Positions 24,458 through 35,174 are shown, counted from the first letter of the stretch. The stretch is 64,000 nt of DNA from Paracoccus alkenifer (GCF_900108405.1 NZ_FNXG01000006.1:1-64000), one strand, 5' to 3'. Numbers and translations are program-made. The notes: generated by a model from the sequence alone, not told the origin.

Positions 24458-25168
24458 ATGGCCAGATGCACTGCACCAGTAAGGGGGCACCGTTCGGCGG
24501 CGGCGGCGGCCGACTGCCCCGCATGTGGAGGTCGTTACGGTCGTTCACGGAGTTATAGCGGCTACGGCGGATACAGTGATTTTAGCAGCTATCGGCCCTC
24601 TCCCTCCCCTTCTTCGGGAAGCCGGGGCGGCAGCAGTTCGGGGCGCAGCTCAAAGCCGCGCTGGTCCCCATCGAGTTCGGGGGTGTGGTACACACCCGAA
24701 GAAGTGCGGACACTCACTCCTGTCCGTGAAACTATCGAAAGCCTCGCTGTTTCGCAGCCTGATCTCCGGGACGTTTTCCTGTGCCACGCATGGGATGATC
24801 GTCAAGGGTCCGCGAAAGACCTTCATGACCTGCTTGAAGCGCGCGGTGTTCGCGTATGGTTTAGCGAGAAAGACCTTGGCCTCGGCGTGCCGATGATGCG
24901 GGCAATCGACAAGGGCTTGGTAAATTCTCGCGTCGGCATCGTGCTGGTTACGCCAGCCATGCTGCGCCGTCTCCCGGCAGAAGGTGTCGCGGACAAAGAG
25001 CTTTCGGCACTTCTTCGGCGTGAGCGGCTAGTGCCAGTCGTGCACGGGACGACGTATGAGGAGCTGGAGAAGGTCAGCCTTCTGCTGGCGTCTCGGGCTG
25101 GGCTGAACACTGCCGAAGAGTCGATGGCGGCGGTTGCGGCGAAGATTGCTGAGTTGGTCGCGGCCTAG
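24458..25168 (+). CDS. TIR-domain protein with zinc-ribbon-like head and disordered linker
   Basis: This 236-residue protein has three parts. Residues 1-25 hold Cys and His residues (RCTAPVRGHRS... DCPACGG) resembling a zinc ribbon. Residues 26-75 are a low-complexity Gly/Ser/Tyr/Arg linker. Residues about 100-236 form a TIR domain: DVFLCHAWDDRQGSAKDLHDLLEARGVRVWFSEKDLGLGVPMMRAIDKGLVNSRVGIVLVTPAML, with a later Glu in DKELSALL that could be the catalytic NADase Glu. Bacterial TIR proteins often cleave NAD or make signal nucleotides in anti-phage immunity. The start has an AAGGGGGG ribosome site. Confidence 0.8.
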   Translation: MARCTAPVRGHRSAAAAADCPACGGRYGRSRSYSGYGGYSDFSSYRPSPSPSSGSRGGSSSGRSSKPRWSPSSSGVWYTPEEVRTLTPVRETIESLAVSQPDLRDVFLCHAWDDRQGSAKDLHDLLEARGVRVWFSEKDLGLGVPMMRAIDKGLVNSRVGIVLVTPAMLRRLPAEGVADKELSALLRRERLVPVVHGTTYEELEKVSLLLASRAGLNTAEESMAAVAAKIAELVAA

Positions 25169-25756
25169 TCAATTCAGGTGATAGAAACACGCTATCACCT
25201 GAATTTAGCCATATAGGCCACGTTTCCCGTGGAGGTTTGCCTCCCTCCCACTGCTCAAAACCGTTCGTTTCGGCAGCTTTGAGCAAGTCAAATATTTGAG
25301 TTGAAAGTCTGAATGGGGCGCACTGCTGCGGCAGTTCTTTCTATCGGGCCTCGATTTTAGAGGGGTATAGCGTAGGTGTAGTTCTCCGTTTCTTCGGCTT
25401 CGGCCCGCCATTTTCACCATTCAAGCGCCATCTTGTCCGCGGCGCCCCGGCCATGCCGAGGGTCATGCGCGTCCGGCTGCCCGTGATTCATCCGCGATCG
25501 CTGCGCGCAGGCCGGTGCCTTGCTGGCATTTAACAACCTTCACCCCGGGGCCAGCCGGTGTCCGGCCTGTCCCTGCTGGCCGGAACGGGGTCGGTAAAAG
25601 AGGGTGATCAAAACAATCGGGTATTGACGCCCCCTTGCAAGGTCGTCTACCCAGCCAGCAATGTATCTCGCCCCGCACCGCTACGCCTGATCGTCCACAA
25701 GACCCGGGTTGCCAGCCAAGGCGTGTCTTTTTTGCGCAATCTGCAAGGACATGACC
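25169..25756. other. Junction between the conjugative element and chromosome
   Basis: No clear intact gene is seen. A perfect 13-bp inverted repeat begins just after the TIR gene stop (ATTCAGGTGATAG near 25172, CTATCACCTGAAT near 25191). On the minus strand one reading frame from about 25470 to 25074 is open except for a single TAG at 25343-25341, perhaps a gene remnant. From about 25450 the base composition is that of the chromosome. The last 200 bases should hold the promoter of the TonB receptor gene; no clear iron-regulator box was found. No att core could be identified. Confidence 0.45.
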
Positions 25757-27883
25757 ATGCCCATATCTGCACCCCACCCGTCCCGCCGCCGGCTCATGGC
25801 GGCATTCGCATCCGGCACCGCGCTGAGCTGCGGGCTGGGCTGCGCCCTGCCCGCCGCAGCCCAGCAGCCCATCGTCCTGGACGAAATCGTCATCACCGCC
25901 GCCGGCTTTGAGCAGAGCATCAAGGATGCCCCGGCCAGCATCTCGGTCATCACCGCCGAAGAGCTGCAAAAGGGCAATTTCACCAGCCTGACCGATGCGC
26001 TGAAAGAGGTGCAGGGCGTCGCCACCACCGGCACCGCAAACGAACAGGACATCTATATCCGCGGCCTGCCCGGCCAATACACGCTGATCCTCGTGGACGG
26101 AAAACGCCAAAGCACCCGCGACGCGCGCACCAACGGCAACGCGGGCTATGAACAAAGCTTCATCCCTCCGATCGCCGCAATCGAGCGGATCGAGATCGTG
26201 CGCGGGCCGATGTCCTCGCTTTACGGGTCGGATGCGATGGGCGGCGTGATCAATGTCATCACCAAGCCGGTGGCGGATGTGTGGACCGGCTCGGTCACGA
26301 CCGAGGTGGTGATCCAGGGCGAGGACGGGTTCGAGAATTCGCGCCAGAATTCGTTCTATGCCTCGGGTCCGCTGATCGACAATGTGCTGGGGTTGCAGGT
26401 CTGGGGGCGGAAATTCGATCAGGATGCCTCCGAGATCACCGGCGGCCCCAGCGGCTCGGACGACTATGACCTTGGCGCGCGGCTGTCGTGGCGCGTGGAT
26501 GACCAGAACGACCTGCTGCTTGAGGCCGGGCGGACCCGGATCACCAGCGAAAACTATGGCGGCCTGGGATATAATGACAACGACCGCGACCACTGGTCGC
26601 TGACCCACAAGGGCCGCTACGACGCGCTGGATACCGAGATCAGCCTGTCGCAGGAGATCGGCGAGCGGACCTCGTTCAGCCGCACGGCGGCGGGCGGTCC
26701 CTTTGTCGAAAATCTGCGCTCGCCCGAGGTGCGCAACACGGTGCTGGACGCCAAGGCGACGCGGCAGCTGTCGTGGCGGGGCGACCACAACCTGACCGTC
26801 GGCGGCCAGTTCATGCGCACCGACCTGACCGACCAGAACCCCGGCGCTGTCGAGCCCGGCGAAGATCCCGTCGATCAGAAGTTCCGCGCCGACGAATGGG
26901 CGCTTTATGTCGAGGACGAATGGCGCCTGCGTGACGATTTCGCGCTGACGATGGGGCTGCGCTATACCGACCACGAGCTTTATGGCGGCCATGTCGCCCC
27001 GCGGATCTACGGGGTGTGGAGCGCGACCGACAGCCTGACCATCAAGGGCGGCATCTCGACCGGCTACAAGACGCCGGAACTGCGCTCGATCATCCCCGGT
27101 TATGCCTATACCAGCGGCGGCGCCGGCTGTGCCAGCAACACGCCGCCCTCTTGCGCGGCGATTCTGGGCAACCCCGACCTGAAGCCCGAGGAAACCGTCA
27201 ACATCGAAGTGGGCGGGGTCTATGAAGGCAATGATTTCCGGCTCAGCGCCACGGCCTTTCACACAAAATTCGACAACAAGCTGCAACAGCGCAGCCTGGG
27301 CACGGACACCAACGGCGACGGGGTGATCGACGAATATGAATACTGGACGGACGGCCCCCAATATGTGGGCGGCGACGGCGAGTTGTATTACCGCCGCCTG
27401 ATCCAGAATTTCAACGTGGACAAGGCGACGATCAGCGGCCTGGAACTTGCGGGGGACTGGTCGATCACCCCCGCGCTTTCTGCCCGTGCCTCGTATACCT
27501 ACACCAAGTCCAAGCAGAAAACCGGCGAATATGCCGGCTTCCCGCTGGCCCGCACGCCCGAACATATGGCAAGCCTGCGTTTCGACTGGCAAACCCCGGT
27601 CGATGGGTTGGATAGCTGGCTCAGTGCCAATTACCATGGCTCCGAGATCAACTCGGGGTTGCGCATCGGCAGCAACGGCACCCCGGTCGAAATCAACGGG
27701 CAGACAGGCAGGAAATATGCCGCCTACACCACCGTCGATCTCGGCGCGAACTATCAGCTGACCGAAATGGCGACCTTGAATGCCGCTGTCTACAACGTCT
27801 TCAACAAAGAGGTGGTGGCCAGCGACTTCAACACCGTTCAGGAAGGCCGCCGACTGTGGCTGGGGCTGACGGCCAATTTCTGA
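25757..27883 (+). CDS. TonB-dependent outer-membrane receptor
   Basis: This is a receptor of about 708 residues. A signal peptide ([27 protein letters not shown]) is followed by a TonB-box-like start ([12 protein letters not shown]). A plug domain comes next ([32 protein letters not shown]... [19 protein letters not shown]... [27 protein letters not shown]), then a 22-strand barrel ending in the aromatic C-terminus GLTANF. The plug resembles FepA/CirA-type siderophore receptors. exbB, exbD and tonB follow directly, so this locus is a complete energised uptake system. An AAGGA site favours the start at 25757 over the ATG two codons earlier. Confidence 0.9.
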   Translation: MPISAPHPSRRRLMAAFASGTALSCGLGCALPAAAQQPIVLDEIVITAAGFEQSIKDAPASISVITAEELQKGNFTSLTDALKEVQGVATTGTANEQDIYIRGLPGQYTLILVDGKRQSTRDARTNGNAGYEQSFIPPIAAIERIEIVRGPMSSLYGSDAMGGVINVITKPVADVWTGSVTTEVVIQGEDGFENSRQNSFYASGPLIDNVLGLQVWGRKFDQDASEITGGPSGSDDYDLGARLSWRVDDQNDLLLEAGRTRITSENYGGLGYNDNDRDHWSLTHKGRYDALDTEISLSQEIGERTSFSRTAAGGPFVENLRSPEVRNTVLDAKATRQLSWRGDHNLTVGGQFMRTDLTDQNPGAVEPGEDPVDQKFRADEWALYVEDEWRLRDDFALTMGLRYTDHELYGGHVAPRIYGVWSATDSLTIKGGISTGYKTPELRSIIPGYAYTSGGAGCASNTPPSCAAILGNPDLKPEETVNIEVGGVYEGNDFRLSATAFHTKFDNKLQQRSLGTDTNGDGVIDEYEYWTDGPQYVGGDGELYYRRLIQNFNVDKATISGLELAGDWSITPALSARASYTYTKSKQKTGEYAGFPLARTPEHMASLRFDWQTPVDGLDSWLSANYHGSEINSGLRIGSNGTPVEINGQTGRKYAAYTTVDLGANYQLTEMATLNAAVYNVFNKEVVASDFNTVQEGRRLWLGLTANF

Positions 27884-27923
27884 ACCGATTCAACCGCGCC
27901 AAGCAAGCGCCACGGAGACCCAT

Positions 27924-28700
27924 ATGAACTGCCGCCTTCCCGTCCTTGTCGCCAGCGCATTGCTCGCCGCGTCGCCCGTCGTCGCACAGGACGCGGGCAG
28001 CCTGCCCGCCCACACCCTGCCCCATGACCTGTCCCCCTGGGGGATGTTCATGGCCGCCGACATCGTGGTCAAGGCGGTGATGATCGGGCTGGCGGCGGCC
28101 TCGGTGGTGACCTGGACGGTGGCGCTGTTCAAGCTGGTCGAGATCGCCTCGGCCGCGCGCGCGGCGGCGGGCAGCCAGCGGCGGATCGCGGGCGCGGGCG
28201 GGCTTGCCCCCGCGGCGGCGCAGCTGGGCCGGCGGCGCGATCCGGTGGCGCGGATGCTGCGGGCGGCCGGGCGTGAAATGGTCGGCGCCCGTCCCGACCT
28301 GCCCGACGTGCCGGTGCAGGGGGTCAAGGAACGCGTGGCCTCGACCCTTGCCCGGATCGAGGCCGCCGCCGGCCGCCAGCTTGGCGTGGGGACCGGGCTG
28401 CTGGCCACCATCGGCTCGACCGCGCCCTTTGTCGGGCTGTTCGGCACGGTCTGGGGAATCATGAACGCATTCGTCGGCATCTCGCGCGCGCAGACCACCA
28501 ATCTTGCGGTCGTCGCCCCCGGCATCGCCGAGGCGCTGCTGGCCACCGCGCTGGGGCTGGTCGCGGCTATCCCGGCGGTGATCATCTACAACCTGTGCGC
28601 GCGCGCCATCGCGTCCCACCGCGCCCAGCTGCGCGACAGCGGCGCGCTGATCGAACGGCTGGTCAGCCGCGAGCTCGACCACGCCACGCGGAGGCTCTGA
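27924..28700 (+). CDS. exbB: ExbB, TonB-system proton channel subunit
   Basis: This is a 258-residue protein with a signal-like N-terminus and three membrane segments: the first near residues 40-70 ([29 protein letters not shown]) and two later around [30 protein letters not shown] and [25 protein letters not shown]. The last two carry the conserved MotA/TolQ/ExbB motif. It lies 40 bases downstream of the receptor gene and one base upstream of exbD. With ExbD it converts the proton gradient into motion of TonB. Confidence 0.93.
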   Translation: MNCRLPVLVASALLAASPVVAQDAGSLPAHTLPHDLSPWGMFMAADIVVKAVMIGLAAASVVTWTVALFKLVEIASAARAAAGSQRRIAGAGGLAPAAAQLGRRRDPVARMLRAAGREMVGARPDLPDVPVQGVKERVASTLARIEAAAGRQLGVGTGLLATIGSTAPFVGLFGTVWGIMNAFVGISRAQTTNLAVVAPGIAEALLATALGLVAAIPAVIIYNLCARAIASHRAQLRDSGALIERLVSRELDHATRRL

Positions 28701-28701
28701 G

Positions 28702-29124
28702 ATGGCTGCATCCCACGACGACGGCGAACAGCTTGACGAGCTGTCGGAAATCAACGTCACGCCCTTTATCGACGTGATGCTGGTGCTGCTGATCATCTTC
28801 ATGGTGGCGGCGCCGCTGGCGACGGTAGATGTGAACGTGGACCTGCCGGCCTCGACCGCCGCCGCGGCGCCGCGCCCGGACGAGCCGGTCTATGTGACCC
28901 TGCAAGCCGACGGCAGCGTCGCGCTGGCCAACAGCGAGATCGGGGTCGAGGCCCTGCCCGGGGCGCTGGACGAGGCCACCGGCGGCGACCCCGAGGCGCG
29001 GATCTACCTGCGTGCCGACCGCAACGTGGAATATGGCGAGCTGATGGGGCTGATGAACCTTATCCGTGATGCCGGCTGGGGCCGCATCGGGCTGGTCGGC
29101 CTTGAAATGGTGCCGGGATCATGA
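28702..29124 (+). CDS. exbD: ExbD, TonB-system membrane protein
   Basis: This is a 140-residue protein with one N-terminal membrane segment (INVTPFIDVMLVLLIIFMVAAPLA) containing the key Asp of ExbD/TolR (FIDVMLVL), followed by a periplasmic domain (YLRADRNVEYGELMGLMNLIRDAG). It is packed between exbB and tonB and its stop overlaps the tonB start as ATGA. Confidence 0.93.
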   Translation: MAASHDDGEQLDELSEINVTPFIDVMLVLLIIFMVAAPLATVDVNVDLPASTAAAAPRPDEPVYVTLQADGSVALANSEIGVEALPGALDEATGGDPEARIYLRADRNVEYGELMGLMNLIRDAGWGRIGLVGLEMVPGS

Positions 29125-29951
29125 TGGCGGCGGGGCGTCCGGGCTGGTGGTTCACCGCCGCCGTTCTGGTGCTTGGCGCGCATCTGGTCGGCGCCACGAC
29201 GCTGGCGCGGCGTCCCGCGCCGGCGCCTGCCGCGCCCGAGGCCACGGTCGTCGAACTGCTGCCGCCCGAGCCGACCGCCGGCGTGGCCGAGATCCCCAAC
29301 CAGCTGACCGAGACCCTGCCCGAGCTGCCGCAGCTGGCCGAGTTGCAGGCCCCCGAGTTCCCCGAGGCCGAAGAGCCGGTGGAGCCGCCGCCTGAACCCG
29401 AGCCGGAACCCGAGCCAGAGCCAGAGCCGGAACCCGTGGTCGAACCGGAACCCGAACCCGTCGAGACCGAGCCGGTGGTCGAGCCGGTCGAGACCATCGC
29501 CGCCGTCCGCCCCAGGGAACGGCCGCGCCTGCTGCGCCGCCCGCCACCCGAACCCCAGCAGCGCGAGCCCAGGAAAGAGCCGCCCAAGCCCACCCCCACC
29601 GAGCCGCGCAACCAGGCGCCCAGCCAGCAACAGACCGCGCGCTCGCCCGCGGGCAGCGCCGGTCAGGCGAAAGCGTCGGCCCAGGCGGTGCAATCCTGGG
29701 AAAACCAGGTGCGCCAGGCGACCGCGCGCCATATGAGCCGCGCGCGCGTCACCTCTCGCGGGCAGCTGTCGGCGACGGTGACGGTGCGCATCGACGCCGG
29801 CGGCGGGGCGCAGGCGACGCTGACGCAAGGCAGCGGCGACGCGCGCGTGGATGCGGCGCTGATGCGGCACGCGCAGCGGATGCCGCGACTGCCCGCCCCG
29901 CCCGATGGAAAGCCGAAATCCATCGTGGTCCCGTTCCGCATCACGCGCTGA
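29121..29951 (+). CDS. tonB: TonB energy-transducing protein
   Basis: This is a 276-residue protein. A single N-terminal membrane anchor is followed by a long Pro/Glu-rich spacer (runs of EPEP near residues 90-120) that spans the periplasm. The C-terminal domain of the TonB family lies at about residues 190-276 (VRQATARHMSRARVTSRGQLSATVTVRIDAGG...MPRLPAPPDGKPKSIVVPFRITR). It is the last gene of the receptor-exbB-exbD-tonB cluster. Confidence 0.9.
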   Translation: MMAAGRPGWWFTAAVLVLGAHLVGATTLARRPAPAPAAPEATVVELLPPEPTAGVAEIPNQLTETLPELPQLAELQAPEFPEAEEPVEPPPEPEPEPEPEPEPEPVVEPEPEPVETEPVVEPVETIAAVRPRERPRLLRRPPPEPQQREPRKEPPKPTPTEPRNQAPSQQQTARSPAGSAGQAKASAQAVQSWENQVRQATARHMSRARVTSRGQLSATVTVRIDAGGGAQATLTQGSGDARVDAALMRHAQRMPRLPAPPDGKPKSIVVPFRITR

Positions 29952-29990
29952 GGCGCGGTGCGGGCGGGCGCGGCGGGGCCGTCCCGGCGC

Positions 29991-32231
29991 TCATCGGGCG
30001 CGCCCCGAAAGCCCCCATCGGCGCCGTTCGGTGGGCGAGGACCACAGCCGCTCTCCGGTCATCTCGGCCTCGGTCAGCCAGTGCAGTTGCCCGTGCCGCA
30101 GCCAGCCGGCGCGGGCGCCGCTGCGGCGGGTTTCCGTCTGGTCGACCAGCAGGCAGTCGCCCGTCAGCCCCGGCGGGGCCCGGGCTGCAAGAATGACCAC
30201 TGCGCCACCCCGGCAGGCGCTCTCGGCGCGCTGAGGGGCGGATTTTCCGGTCAGATGCACCACCTCGATGCCGCCCAGCCGGGCGCGACGCTCTGCCGTA
30301 GGCCCATCCCACCCCATGCGCGCCCCCGCCTCGGGCGCGGCGGCGGTATCGCCGTCGGCGCGCAGCCAGCTGTCGGCGGCAAAGGCGCCGCCGGGTTTCG
30401 ACAGGGCGCGGCCCGCGGGGGTCATGATCCCGACCGTTGCGGCCTCGGGCGCGATGAGGATGTCGGGGCGCTGGGTCCGCATCCATAGCAGCGTCGCGCC
30501 GGCCAGCGCCAGCAGCAGCATCGCAACCCCGGCCCGCCGTGTGGCCCGCCCGGCGCCTTGCAGCGAAAACAGCCAGATCGCGATGCCGGCGCCGCCCAGC
30601 GGCAGCACGCGCCAGTCGGGCACCGGGACGGTCATCACCGCGCCGCCCCAGCCGGTGACCAGCTCGGCCACCCACAGCATCCAGCGCGTGCCCAGCCCCA
30701 TCGCCCACAGTGCCGGCCCCGCCAGCCCCAGCGGCGCCAGCACGGCGGCGATCACGCCGGCGGGCATCACCACGCTGCCCATCACCGGCACCACCAGCAG
30801 ATTGGCGACGATCCCGTATTGGGCCGAGCGGTTGAAATGCGCCGCCGCCAGGGGCGCGGTGGCCAGCCCCGCGATCAGTGATGAAATCACCAGCAGCATC
30901 GCGCCGCGCACCACCCAGGGCAGTGTCTGCGCCCCCCGCGACCACGCGGGAAACAGCAAGATCAGCGCGGCGGTGGCGGCAAAGCTCATCTGGAAACCGG
31001 GCGTGACCAGCGCCTCGGGCGCCAGATACAGGATCACCAGCGCCGCCACCGCCAGCGTGCGCAGCGAAATCGCGCGCCGGTCCAGCAGCACCGCGCCCAG
31101 CATCACCGCCACCATCACCCAGGCGCGTTCCGTCGGCACCCCCCCGCCCGAGACCCACAGATACAGCGTCGCCGCCGCCAGCGCGACCAGCGCGGCCAGC
31201 TTGTGCAAAGGCGCGCCGGCCAGCGCGCCGCCGATCATGCCCGGACCCAAGCCCTGCACCCCGGCCAGCGCCAGCCGGATCGCGCCATAGACAAAGGCGG
31301 CCAACATGCTCATGTGCAGGCCGGAAATCGACACGATGTGATACAGGTTAGAATCGCGCATCACCTGATTTGTGGCCTCGGCAATGCCCGAGCGGTCGCC
31401 CGTCACCAGCGCCGAGGCCACCGCCCCTGCCTGCCCGCCGATCCGGTCCTGCATCGCTTTCGATAGCCGCAGCCGTGCGGCGGTGGCGTCCAGCAGCCGG
31501 GGCGGCGGCGGCTCGGCGACCAGAATCGGGGTGCGGGTATAGCCGACGGCGCCCAGCCCGGCGAAAAACGCGCTGCGGCGGAAATCGAAGGCCCCGGGTT
31601 CCGCGGGCGGCGGCGGCGGGCCGAGATGCGCGGTCAGCATCACCCGCGCCGAGGTCGGCGGCAGCTCCGCCCCCGGCGGCAGCGACAGCCGCACCCGGCG
31701 CGGGGTGCGGTCGGGCGAGGTATGGCGCAGCACCACCCGGTCCAGCGTCACCCGCATCCGGTCGCGGGCCGAGCGGTCGATTTCGACCACCCGCCCCTCG
31801 ACCGGGCCGTAATAGCGGTAATCCATCACCGGGGCCGCGACCATGTGCAGCCGCAGCCCGGCGGCCAGAAACCCCGACAGCACCAGCGCCGTGCCAAGCG
31901 CCGCCATCCGCAGGAACTCGGCCCGCTCCCACGGGATCCGCCCGGTATCCGCCAGCCGCAGCACCCGCCGCGCCGCCGCCATCCCCAGCAGCATCCCCGC
32001 GCCGGCAGCCGCATAAAGCGCCGCCCCCGGCTCGAACCGCAGCGAAAACCACAGGCCAATGCCAAAGGACACCAGAATCGGCGCGCGGATCAGCAATCCG
32101 GCCCGCTGCGCCAGATCGCCGGCCGAGCGGCCGCTGCGCGCCGACACCCGCCCGCGCGCCGTCAGGGCCGCAAGCGCCCTGCCCGCCCAGCCGCGACTGC
32201 CCCCCGGTTTCGCTGCATCCGTTGCGGTCAA
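29991..32231 (-). CDS. comEC: ComEC/Rec2-type DNA uptake channel protein
   Basis: This is a 746-residue polytopic membrane protein. An N-terminal DUF4131-like part (residues about 45-230, ending PPTSARVMLTAHLGPPPPPAEPGAFDFRR) precedes the Competence domain (IVSISGLHMSMLAAFVYGAIRLAL, GGGVPTERAWVMVAVMLGAVLLDRRAISLR). The C-terminal 150 residues lack the HxHxDH motif of the metallo-hydrolase domain, as in many alphaproteobacteria. ComEC carries single-stranded DNA across the inner membrane during natural transformation. It is transcribed toward tonB (convergent) and away from gltX. Confidence 0.88.
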   Translation of the reverse strand: MTATDAAKPGGSRGWAGRALAALTARGRVSARSGRSAGDLAQRAGLLIRAPILVSFGIGLWFSLRFEPGAALYAAAGAGMLLGMAAARRVLRLADTGRIPWERAEFLRMAALGTALVLSGFLAAGLRLHMVAAPVMDYRYYGPVEGRVVEIDRSARDRMRVTLDRVVLRHTSPDRTPRRVRLSLPPGAELPPTSARVMLTAHLGPPPPPAEPGAFDFRRSAFFAGLGAVGYTRTPILVAEPPPPRLLDATAARLRLSKAMQDRIGGQAGAVASALVTGDRSGIAEATNQVMRDSNLYHIVSISGLHMSMLAAFVYGAIRLALAGVQGLGPGMIGGALAGAPLHKLAALVALAAATLYLWVSGGGVPTERAWVMVAVMLGAVLLDRRAISLRTLAVAALVILYLAPEALVTPGFQMSFAATAALILLFPAWSRGAQTLPWVVRGAMLLVISSLIAGLATAPLAAAHFNRSAQYGIVANLLVVPVMGSVVMPAGVIAAVLAPLGLAGPALWAMGLGTRWMLWVAELVTGWGGAVMTVPVPDWRVLPLGGAGIAIWLFSLQGAGRATRRAGVAMLLLALAGATLLWMRTQRPDILIAPEAATVGIMTPAGRALSKPGGAFAADSWLRADGDTAAAPEAGARMGWDGPTAERRARLGGIEVVHLTGKSAPQRAESACRGGAVVILAARAPPGLTGDCLLVDQTETRRSGARAGWLRHGQLHWLTEAEMTGERLWSSPTERRRWGLSGRAR

Positions 32232-32340
32232 GCTTGTCCTTACCCTGAATCGTCGCGTATCCCTGCGCCGATCCTAACCCGGCGGTTCTTAGCGAAAGGT
32301 TAACGACCGCCCCCCTGAACGACCGCAGCAGGACGCAGCC

Positions 32341-33732
32341 ATGCAATCACCCCCCGTCGTCACGCGCTTTGCGCCCTCGCCCACCGGCTATCTGCATATC
32401 GGCGGCGCGCGCACGGCGCTGTTCAACTGGCTGTATGCCCGCGGCCGCGGCGGGAAATTCCTGCTGCGGATCGAGGATACCGACCGCGCCCGTTCCACCC
32501 CCGAGGCGACCGAGGCGATCCTGCAGGGGCTGCGCTGGCTGGGGCTGGACTGGGACGGAGAACCGGTCAGCCAGTTCGCCCGCGCCGAGCGCCACGCCGA
32601 GGTCGCGCGGGCGATGATGGCCGCGGGCACCGCCTATCCCTGCTATACCACCCCGGCCGAGATCGAGGCATGGCGGGCCGAGAACCCCAACCGCCCCTTT
32701 GTCAGCCCGTGGCGCGATGCGGACCCCGCAACCCGGCCCGACGCGCCCCATGCGATCCGGCTGAAGGCCCCGCGCGAAGGCGTGACGGTGATCCATGACG
32801 AGGTGCAGGGGGACGTGACCTTCCGCAATGACCAGCTGGACGACATGGTGCTGCTGCGTTCGGACGGGACGCCGACCTATATGCACGCGGTGGTTGTGGA
32901 CGACCACGACATGGGCGTGACCCATATCATCCGCGGCGACGACCACCTGACCAACGCCGCGCGCCAGGCGCAGGTCTATGCGGCCAACGGCTGGGCGCTG
33001 CCGGTGTTCGCGCATATCCCGCTGATCCACGGCCCCGACGGCAAGAAACTGTCCAAGCGCCACGGCGCGGTGGGGCTGCATGAATACGCCGCCATGGGCT
33101 ATCCGGCCAGCGCGATGCGCAACTATCTGGCCCGGCTGGGCTGGAGCCATGGCGACGACGAGCTGTTCGACGACGCGCAGGCGCGCGCATGGTTCGACCT
33201 GTCGGGAATCGGCAAGGCGCCGGCGCGGCTGGACTTCAAGAAGCTGGAGCATGTCTCGGGGCATCATGTCGCAGCCATGGGCGACGTGGCACTGCTGGAC
33301 GAGCTGGCGGGCTTCCTTTCCGCCACCGGCCAGCCCGCGCTGACCGGGACGCAGCTTGCCCGCCTGACCCCGGCGCTGTCGGTGCTCAAGCAGAAATCCC
33401 GCACCCTGCCGCAGCTGCTGGACCAGGGCCGCTTTGCCCTGATCGAACGCCCGGTGCAGCCGGACGACAAGGCGGCGGCGGTTCTGGATACGGTGTCCAA
33501 AGGTATACTCAATGATTTGACCGCTGCGTTGCAGAATGTTATCTGGGCGCGAGACGACCTGGAGGCGATTGCACAGCGGATAGCCGAGTCGAACGGGCTG
33601 GGCCTTGGCAAGATCGCAGCCCCCGTGCGGGCGGCACTCGCCGGGCGGACCTCGACCCCGAGCATATTCGACATGATGCTGGCCCTCGGGCGCGACGAAA
33701 CGCTCGCCCGCCTGGCAGATGCCACGGCGTGA
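32341..33732 (+). CDS. gltX: Glutamyl-tRNA synthetase
   Basis: This 463-residue class I synthetase has the HIGH motif in [17 protein letters not shown] (residues 12-28) and the KMSKS loop in [12 protein letters not shown] near residue 240. The C-terminal helical anticodon-binding domain is of normal length. It is divergent from comEC, with 109 bases between them for both promoters. gltA follows after 50 bases on the same strand and may be co-transcribed. Confidence 0.95.
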   Translation: MQSPPVVTRFAPSPTGYLHIGGARTALFNWLYARGRGGKFLLRIEDTDRARSTPEATEAILQGLRWLGLDWDGEPVSQFARAERHAEVARAMMAAGTAYPCYTTPAEIEAWRAENPNRPFVSPWRDADPATRPDAPHAIRLKAPREGVTVIHDEVQGDVTFRNDQLDDMVLLRSDGTPTYMHAVVVDDHDMGVTHIIRGDDHLTNAARQAQVYAANGWALPVFAHIPLIHGPDGKKLSKRHGAVGLHEYAAMGYPASAMRNYLARLGWSHGDDELFDDAQARAWFDLSGIGKAPARLDFKKLEHVSGHHVAAMGDVALLDELAGFLSATGQPALTGTQLARLTPALSVLKQKSRTLPQLLDQGRFALIERPVQPDDKAAAVLDTVSKGILNDLTAALQNVIWARDDLEAIAQRIAESNGLGLGKIAAPVRAALAGRTSTPSIFDMMLALGRDETLARLADATA

Positions 33733-33782
33733 GAGTGCCCATACGCAGCGGCCCCGATGGGCCCCGAGCAAAGGAATATGCG

Positions 33783-35075
33783 ATGGCCGAAGCCAGAACC
33801 GCCCGGATTTCGCTGAACGACAGGGAATTTGATCTGCCGATCCTGACCCCCACCGTGGGGGCGGAATGTATCGACATCCGCAAGCTTTACGGGCAGGGCG
33901 ACGTCTTCACCTTCGATCCCGGCTTCACCTCGACGGCGGCCTGCGAAAGCGCGATCACCTATATCGACGGCGATGTGGGCGAGCTGTGGTATCGCGGCTA
34001 TCCGATCGAGCAGCTGGCCCAGAAAAGCCACTATCTGGAAGTCTGCTATCTGCTGCTGAACGGCGAACTGCCGAGCGCCGACCAGATGGAGAAATTCGAG
34101 TGGCTGATCACCCACCACACCATGGTGCACGAGCAGCTGCATTATTTCTTTCGCGGGTTCCGCCGCGACAGCCACCCGATGGCGACGCTGGTCGGCGTGG
34201 TCGGCGCCATGTCGGCGTTCTATCACGACAGCCTTGACATCAACGACCCGCATCACCGCGAGGTCGCCTCGATCCGGCTGATCGCCAAGCTGCCGACGCT
34301 GGCGGCGATGGCCTATAAATATTCGCTGGGCCAGCCCTTCGTCTATCCGAAGAACGATCTCGATTACGCCTCGAACTTCCTGCACATGTGTTTTTCGGTC
34401 CCGGCCGAGCCCTATCACACCGATCCGGCGCTGGCCCGCGCCATGGACCGCATCTTTACCCTGCACGCGGACCACGAACAGAACGCCTCGACCTCGACGG
34501 TGCGGCTGGCGGGATCATCCGGGGCCAATCCCTTTGCCTGTATCGCCGCCGGCATCGCCTGCCTGTGGGGCCCCGCCCATGGCGGCGCCAACCAGGCCGC
34601 GCTGGAGATGCTGCAGGAAATCGGCACCGTCGACCGCATCCCCGAATACATCAGGCGCGCCAAGGACAAGGACGACCCGTTCCGGCTGATGGGCTTTGGC
34701 CACCGCGTCTACAAGAACTTCGACCCGCGTGCCAAGATCATGAAGGAATCGGCCGACGAGGTGCTGGACCTTCTCGGGATCGAGAACAACCCGACGCTGC
34801 AGGTCGCCAAGGAGCTGGAGCGGATCGCGCTTGAGGACGAATATTTCGTTTCGAAAAAGCTCTATCCGAACGTCGATTTCTATTCCGGCATCATCCTGTC
34901 GGCGATGGGCTTCCCGACCTCGATGTTCACCCCGATCTTTGCGCTGTCGCGCACCGTCGGCTGGATTTCGCAGTGGAAGGAAATGCTGGGCGACCCGGAC
35001 AGCAAGATCGGCCGCCCGCGGCAGCTGTATATCGGCTCGGACCGGCGCGATTACCTGGACGTGGCCAAGCGCTGA
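33783..35075 (+). CDS. gltA: Citrate synthase
   Basis: This 430-residue type II citrate synthase condenses acetyl-CoA with oxaloacetate. The catalytic His regions are visible in [50 protein letters not shown] and in [15 protein letters not shown]; a catalytic Asp lies in PNVDFYSGI. The start at 33783 ([19 protein letters not shown]) gives the usual length. An intrinsic terminator follows at 35096. Confidence 0.96.
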   Translation: MAEARTARISLNDREFDLPILTPTVGAECIDIRKLYGQGDVFTFDPGFTSTAACESAITYIDGDVGELWYRGYPIEQLAQKSHYLEVCYLLLNGELPSADQMEKFEWLITHHTMVHEQLHYFFRGFRRDSHPMATLVGVVGAMSAFYHDSLDINDPHHREVASIRLIAKLPTLAAMAYKYSLGQPFVYPKNDLDYASNFLHMCFSVPAEPYHTDPALARAMDRIFTLHADHEQNASTSTVRLAGSSGANPFACIAAGIACLWGPAHGGANQAALEMLQEIGTVDRIPEYIRRAKDKDDPFRLMGFGHRVYKNFDPRAKIMKESADEVLDLLGIENNPTLQVAKELERIALEDEYFVSKKLYPNVDFYSGIILSAMGFPTSMFTPIFALSRTVGWISQWKEMLGDPDSKIGRPRQLYIGSDRRDYLDVAKR

Positions 35076-35095
35076 GGCTGCTGGAATTGTTGGGG

Positions 35096-35128
35096 AAAAG
35101 GGGGCCGGTTTGGTCCCCTTTTTCTTTT
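35096..35128 (+). terminator. Intrinsic terminator after gltA
   Basis: AAAAGGGG (35096-35103) pairs with CCCCTTTT (35115-35122), and a T-rich tail (TTTTTCTTTT) follows directly. This is a standard rho-independent terminator about 20 bases after the gltA stop. Confidence 0.85.
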
Positions 35129-35174
35129 GGCGCGCCGGGTTGCTCGGTCGGACCGGGGCGCTGCCCCGGACCCC

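Noticed and set aside
25500..25750. Possible cobalamin riboswitch upstream of the TonB receptor
   Set aside because: The region is rich in GC pairs and contains GGTG-like pieces, but the conserved B12-box core and the required order of elements could not be found on either strand.
25463..27637. Long open frame on the minus strand opposite the TonB receptor gene
   Set aside because: It is antisense to a clear receptor gene with plug, barrel and signal peptide. The translation is repetitive, Arg/Ala/Gly-rich and resembles no family; it is a high-GC mirror artefact.
28702..29951. TolR/TolA instead of ExbD/TonB
   Set aside because: The cluster directly follows a TonB-dependent receptor, and the last protein has a TonB-type C-terminal domain with a Pro/Glu spacer rather than a long TolA helix. 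No tolB or pal follows.
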